Below are positions 61,059 through 64,000 of a stretch of DNA of 64,000 nt, in pieces. The translations under genes and the position numbers were made by a program. The stretch's first letter is position 1. Each line of letters begins with the position of its first letter. Source of the stretch: Pseudomonas entomophila (GTDB lineage: Bacteria; Pseudomonadota; Gammaproteobacteria; Pseudomonadales; Pseudomonadaceae). The stretch is taken from positions 3,058,001-3,122,000 of the forward strand of contig NZ_CP070982.1 of assembly GCF_018417595.1 (NCBI RefSeq), in the 5' to 3' direction. Below the pieces are notes generated by a model, which searched no databases, was not told where the DNA came from, and worked only from the letters and a program-made list of their open reading frames with translations.

Positions 61059-62444
61059 ATGAGCCAGATCAGCAGCCTGACCCACGCCATCTCCGTCGAC
61101 CCCTTCAGCGGCGAACAGATCGGCCACTACGCCTTCGACACCGACGCCGCACTGGAAGCGGCGCTGCAACGCGCCAAGGTCGGCTACGGCCAGTGGCGCA
61201 AGGTGTCGCTGGGTCAGCGCAGCGAATACCTGCTCGCCCTGGCGCAGGCCCTGCAAGCCAACGCCGAAGCCTTCGCCCAGATGATCGCCCGCGAGATCGG
61301 CAAGCCGATCACCCAGGCCCGTGGTGAAGTGAGCAAGTGCGTCGGCCTGTGCCAGTGGTACGCCGAACATGGCCCGGCGATGCTCGCCCCCGAACCGACC
61401 CAGATCGACAAAGCCCGCATCGAGTACCGTCCGCTCGGCCCGATCCTCGCCGTGATGCCGTGGAACTTCCCGATCTGGCAGGTGCTGCGCGGCGCCGTCC
61501 CGGCCCTGCTGGCCGGCAACACCTATGTGCTCAAGCATGCCCCCAACGTGATGGGCAGCGCCTACCTGCTGGCCGACCTGTTCAAGCGTGCCGGCCTGCC
61601 TGAGGGCGTGTTCGAGGTGCTCAACGTCTCCCCGGAGGGTGTTACCCGCGCCATCAACGACCCGCGCATCGCCGCCATCACCCTGACCGGCAGCGTGCGC
61701 GCCGGCATGGCCATCGGCGCCCAGGCGGGTGCCGCGTTGAAGAAATGCGTGCTGGAACTGGGCGGCTCCGACCCGTTCATCGTGCTGGCTGACGCCGACC
61801 TCGATGCCGCCGTGAAAGCGGCGGTGATTGGCCGCTTTCAAAACACGGGGCAAGTCTGCGCCGCCGCCAAGCGCCTGATCGTCGAAGAGAGCATCGTCGA
61901 GGCGTTCACCGAGAAGTTCGTCGAGGCCACCCGTGCGCTGACCGTCGGCAACCCGCTGGAAGAGGCCACCTACATCGGCCCGATGGCCCGCTACGACCTG
62001 CGCGACGAGCTCGACGGCCAGGTCCAGGCTACCCTGGCCGAAGGCGCCACCCTGCTGTTGGGCGGGCACAAGCTTGAAGGCGTGGGCAACTTCTACGCAC
62101 CGACCGTGTTCGCCAACGTCACCCCTGAGATGACGGCGTTCAAACAGGAGCTGTTCGGCCCGGTGGCGGCGATCATCAGCGCCCGTGACGCCGATCATGC
62201 GGTGGAGTTGGCCAACGACAGCGAATTTGGCCTGGCTTCGACGATCTACACCGCCGACTACGCCCTGGCCGAGCGCATGACCGAGGCGCTGGACACCGGT
62301 GGCGTGTTCATCAACGGCTACTGCGCCTCGGACCCCCGCGTGGCGTTCGGCGGCGTGAAGAAGAGCGGGTTCGGGCGTGAGCTGTCGCACTTTGGCGTGC
62401 GTGAGTTCACCAATGCCCAGACGGTGTGGCTGGATCGTAACTGA
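61059..62444 (+). CDS. sad: NAD-dependent succinate-semialdehyde dehydrogenase (Sad/YneI type)
   Basis: About 461 residues from ATG 61059, a length normal for Sad (shorter than GabD, ~480). Active-site residues are intact: VMPWNFPIWQVLRGAVPALLAG, the Glu in LELGGSDPFIV, and the catalytic Cys in FQNTGQVCAAAKR. It oxidises succinate semialdehyde to succinate, the last step of GABA and putrescine breakdown. PtrR-like regulator is divergent. Longer reading frames upstream belong to the antisense of ptrR and were rejected. Confidence 0.9.
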   Translation: MSQISSLTHAISVDPFSGEQIGHYAFDTDAALEAALQRAKVGYGQWRKVSLGQRSEYLLALAQALQANAEAFAQMIAREIGKPITQARGEVSKCVGLCQWYAEHGPAMLAPEPTQIDKARIEYRPLGPILAVMPWNFPIWQVLRGAVPALLAGNTYVLKHAPNVMGSAYLLADLFKRAGLPEGVFEVLNVSPEGVTRAINDPRIAAITLTGSVRAGMAIGAQAGAALKKCVLELGGSDPFIVLADADLDAAVKAAVIGRFQNTGQVCAAAKRLIVEESIVEAFTEKFVEATRALTVGNPLEEATYIGPMARYDLRDELDGQVQATLAEGATLLLGGHKLEGVGNFYAPTVFANVTPEMTAFKQELFGPVAAIISARDADHAVELANDSEFGLASTIYTADYALAERMTEALDTGGVFINGYCASDPRVAFGGVKKSGFGRELSHFGVREFTNAQTVWLDRN

Positions 62445-62464
62445 TCCCTCTACCGCGATGACGG

Positions 62465-62503
62465 GCACCGGCCTTGCCGGTGTTCGCCAGTAACGCTGGC
62501 GCC
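62465..62503. repeat. short REP-like palindromes
   Basis: ACCGGCCTTGCCGGT and CGCCAGTAACGCTGGCG hairpins follow the dehydrogenase gene in the 172-base gap before the panB-like gene. Confidence 0.6.
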
Positions 62504-62616
62504 TCAAGGTGTGCGGTGCGCCCGCTATCTGGGCTGCAATTGCGCCGTGATCTGTGCCTTGAATCCCCTGCCCACACGCTAATAATCGGACACCTCCAAA
62601 CACGCCGGAGGTACCG

Positions 62617-63426
62617 ATGAGCCCCCTTCACCACCGCCTGACCATCACCGACCTGGCCGCCCTGAAAGGCCGGCAGAAGATCGTCGCCCTGACCGCCTAC
62701 AGCACCCCCATCGCCCGCCTGATCGACCCGTTGGTGGACTTCATCCTGGTCGGCGACTCGACCGCCATGGTCGCCTATGGCCGCCCTTCCACCCTGGCCA
62801 TGCGCCTGGACGAAACCATCAGCCATACCCGTGCCGTGGTCGACTGCACCGAACACGCCTGCGTGATCGCCGACATGCCGTTCGGCAGCTACCAGGCGTC
62901 CCCCGAGCAAGCGTTTCGCAATTGCGCCCAGGTACTGTCAGAAACCAGCTGCGACGCAGTCAAGCTCGAGAGCAATCGCGCCCTGGCCCCTACGGTCGCG
63001 TTCCTGGTCGAACGGGGCATTCCGGTGATGGCCCATGTCGGCCTGATGCCGCAGTTCGTCCATGTCATGGGGGGCTACAAAGCGCAGGGGCTGACCGAAG
63101 CCAGTGCCGAAACGATCTTGGAGGATGCCCGCGCCAACCTGGCGGCCGGTGCCTTCAGCTTGTTGCTCGAAGGCGTTGCCGAGCCCTTGGCGCGGCGGAT
63201 CAGCCAACAGAACCAGCAGCCGTGCATCGGTATCGGCGCCTCGCCGGCCTGCGATGGGCAGATCCTCGTCACCGAGGACCTGCTCGGCCTCGGCGGGCCG
63301 CATCAGCCGCGCTTCGTCAAACAGTACGCCGACCTCACAGCGGTGATTGGCGAGGCCTGCGCACGCTATGCCAGCGAAGTGCGCCAGGGTGAGTTCCCGG
63401 AGCTTGCGCACTGCTACGGCAGTTGA
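62617..63426 (+). CDS. panB: 3-methyl-2-oxobutanoate hydroxymethyltransferase (PanB-like)
   Basis: 269 residues with GGAGG five bases before the ATG. TIM-barrel motifs of PanB are present: [36 protein letters not shown] (for VKLEG), HVGLMPQ, catalytic Glu in [14 protein letters not shown], and [15 protein letters not shown]. It makes ketopantoate for pantothenate. Its sequence departs from standard PanB at several conserved positions (SLGM to STAM, GHDST to GRPST), so it may be a second copy or a related enzyme. It stands alone, without panC or panD. Confidence 0.8.
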   Translation: MSPLHHRLTITDLAALKGRQKIVALTAYSTPIARLIDPLVDFILVGDSTAMVAYGRPSTLAMRLDETISHTRAVVDCTEHACVIADMPFGSYQASPEQAFRNCAQVLSETSCDAVKLESNRALAPTVAFLVERGIPVMAHVGLMPQFVHVMGGYKAQGLTEASAETILEDARANLAAGAFSLLLEGVAEPLARRISQQNQQPCIGIGASPACDGQILVTEDLLGLGGPHQPRFVKQYADLTAVIGEACARYASEVRQGEFPELAHCYGS

Positions 63427-64000
63427 GGCGCCTGGCGTATCGCTTGGGCCAGTTTGATCAGTGCCCCTTCGATGTCCTGGCGCCAGTCGACGGTGAAGCT
63501 CAGACGCAGGCAATCACGCCAATGGCCGGCCTGGCTGAACAACGAGCCCGGGGCAATGACGATCCCAGCCCCCAGCAAATGCTCGCAGACGGTGTCCATG
63601 TCCACCGGCCGCGCGGCCTGCAGCCAGAATGCGGGGCCAGCCACCGGCAAGACCAGCCGCAGGCAATCCGCCGCATGGCGTTGCAGCAGGTGCGCCATGC
63701 GCGCCTGGCTGGCGGCGAGCTGCCCGGTCAGCAATTGCAGGTGGTGATCCAGACGCCCACTGGACAGCAGTTGTGCAATGGCCCGCTGGCGGTAGGCCGG
63801 CAGGCGGAAACCTCGGCCGACCAATGCCTGGGCCAGAATTGTCGTTTGCCGGCACAGCAGGTAGCCAAAGGGCGCCTCGGCGCCGATGCATTTGTCGAAA
63901 CTGGCAAAGATCAGCAGCCGTTGCGGATCGGCATGGTCCCTGTAGCGAGGCTGCGTGGTACACAGCGCGCCGTAGCTGTCGTTCTCGAACAGCCACACCT
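63414..64000 (-). CDS. MocR-type PLP regulator, C-terminal aminotransferase part (cut by window edge)
   Basis: Only the C-terminal ~195 residues lie in the window; the gene continues past 64000. A class I/II aminotransferase fold is visible: [32 protein letters not shown] in which the Lys is the probable PLP site, and a C-terminal [14 protein letters not shown] with LRLSF. MocR proteins fuse a GntR DNA-binding domain to this fold; the DNA-binding part would be outside the window. The end overlaps the 3' end of the convergent panB-like gene by 13 bases. Confidence 0.75.
   Translation of the reverse strand, partial: VWLFENDSYGALCTTQPRYRDHADPQRLLIFASFDKCIGAEAPFGYLLCRQTTILAQALVGRGFRLPAYRQRAIAQLLSSGRLDHHLQLLTGQLAASQARMAHLLQRHAADCLRLVLPVAGPAFWLQAARPVDMDTVCEHLLGAGIVIAPGSLFSQAGHWRDCLRLSFTVDWRQDIEGALIKLAQAIRQAPQLP

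Noticed and set aside
1..64000. tRNA, rRNA, prophage or plasmid origin features
   Set aside because: I searched by eye for clover-leaf anticodon arms with CCA ends, rRNA cores, integrases and replication iterons and saw none.

Overview
The window reads as chromosome of a Pseudomonas putida-group bacterium. It is GC-rich with classic pseudomonad REP/BIME repeats (variants of GTAGGAGCGGCTTCAGCCGCGA), and the gene families (MnxG-type manganese oxidase, SCO proteins, PtrR/succinate-semialdehyde dehydrogenase, SpuC-like aminotransferase, CdaR, PagL) fit that group. No rRNA, tRNA or CRISPR array was seen.

Region 1 (1-23.5 kb, all minus strand) looks like one functional block for extracellular Mn(II) oxidation and export. 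Read in transcription order it contains a c-di-GMP protein with an MHYT sensor; a ~1946-residue MnxG-like multicopper oxidase; two small Pseudomonas proteins; an operon for a YVTN beta-propeller protein, two SCO1/SenC copper chaperones and a cytochrome c/LivK-like fusion; a SurA-like chaperone; and an operon for a stand-alone receiver, a GspE ATPase, PilM/PilN/PilO-like proteins, a GspC/PilP-like protein, a TPR-secretin and three pseudopilins. That operon runs by an ATGA overlap into csgE (curli secretion), which is cut by the window edge. Three transcription units (mnxG, the beta-propeller/SCO operon, the receiver/secretion operon) each have a sigma-54 -24/-12 promoter match, and each has a CCCC-N6-GGG-type inverted repeat upstream. 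This suggests one RpoN-dependent regulon. A 24-codon leader ORF is translationally coupled to the beta-propeller gene.

Region 2 (23.5-29.6 kb) is an accessory island of more AT-rich, recently shuffled DNA. It holds two paralogous small orphan proteins, decayed IS66 and IS5 fragments, a 141-bp MITE, an 830-residue protein with tandem beta-rich repeats, and detached copies of the 3' ends of two genes that lie intact a few kb away (lysR and mocA). A conserved ~29-bp block lies upstream of all three island genes.

Region 3 (29.6-40 kb): a LysR regulator divergent from a quinone oxidoreductase, a hchA/luxR pair, and a molybdenum hydroxylase operon (large subunit, 2Fe-2S subunit, tri-heme cytochrome c, XdhC, MocA). 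A 740-bp nested inverted-repeat element follows, carrying eight copies of a 7-bp repeat.

Region 4 (40.6-64 kb) is metabolic: glycerate kinase, a RoxA-like diheme protein, CdaR divergent from an MFS permease, a DmpA-type peptidase with an APC permease, polyamine/GABA catabolic genes (SpuC-like aminotransferase, aldehyde dehydrogenase, PtrR and succinate-semialdehyde dehydrogenase) with two related LuxR regulators, a valine-branch pair (hydroxyisobutyryl-CoA hydrolase, acyl-CoA dehydrogenase), a universal stress protein, PagL, a phytanoyl-CoA dioxygenase-like protein, a PanB-like enzyme, and the 3' part of a MocR-type regulator.
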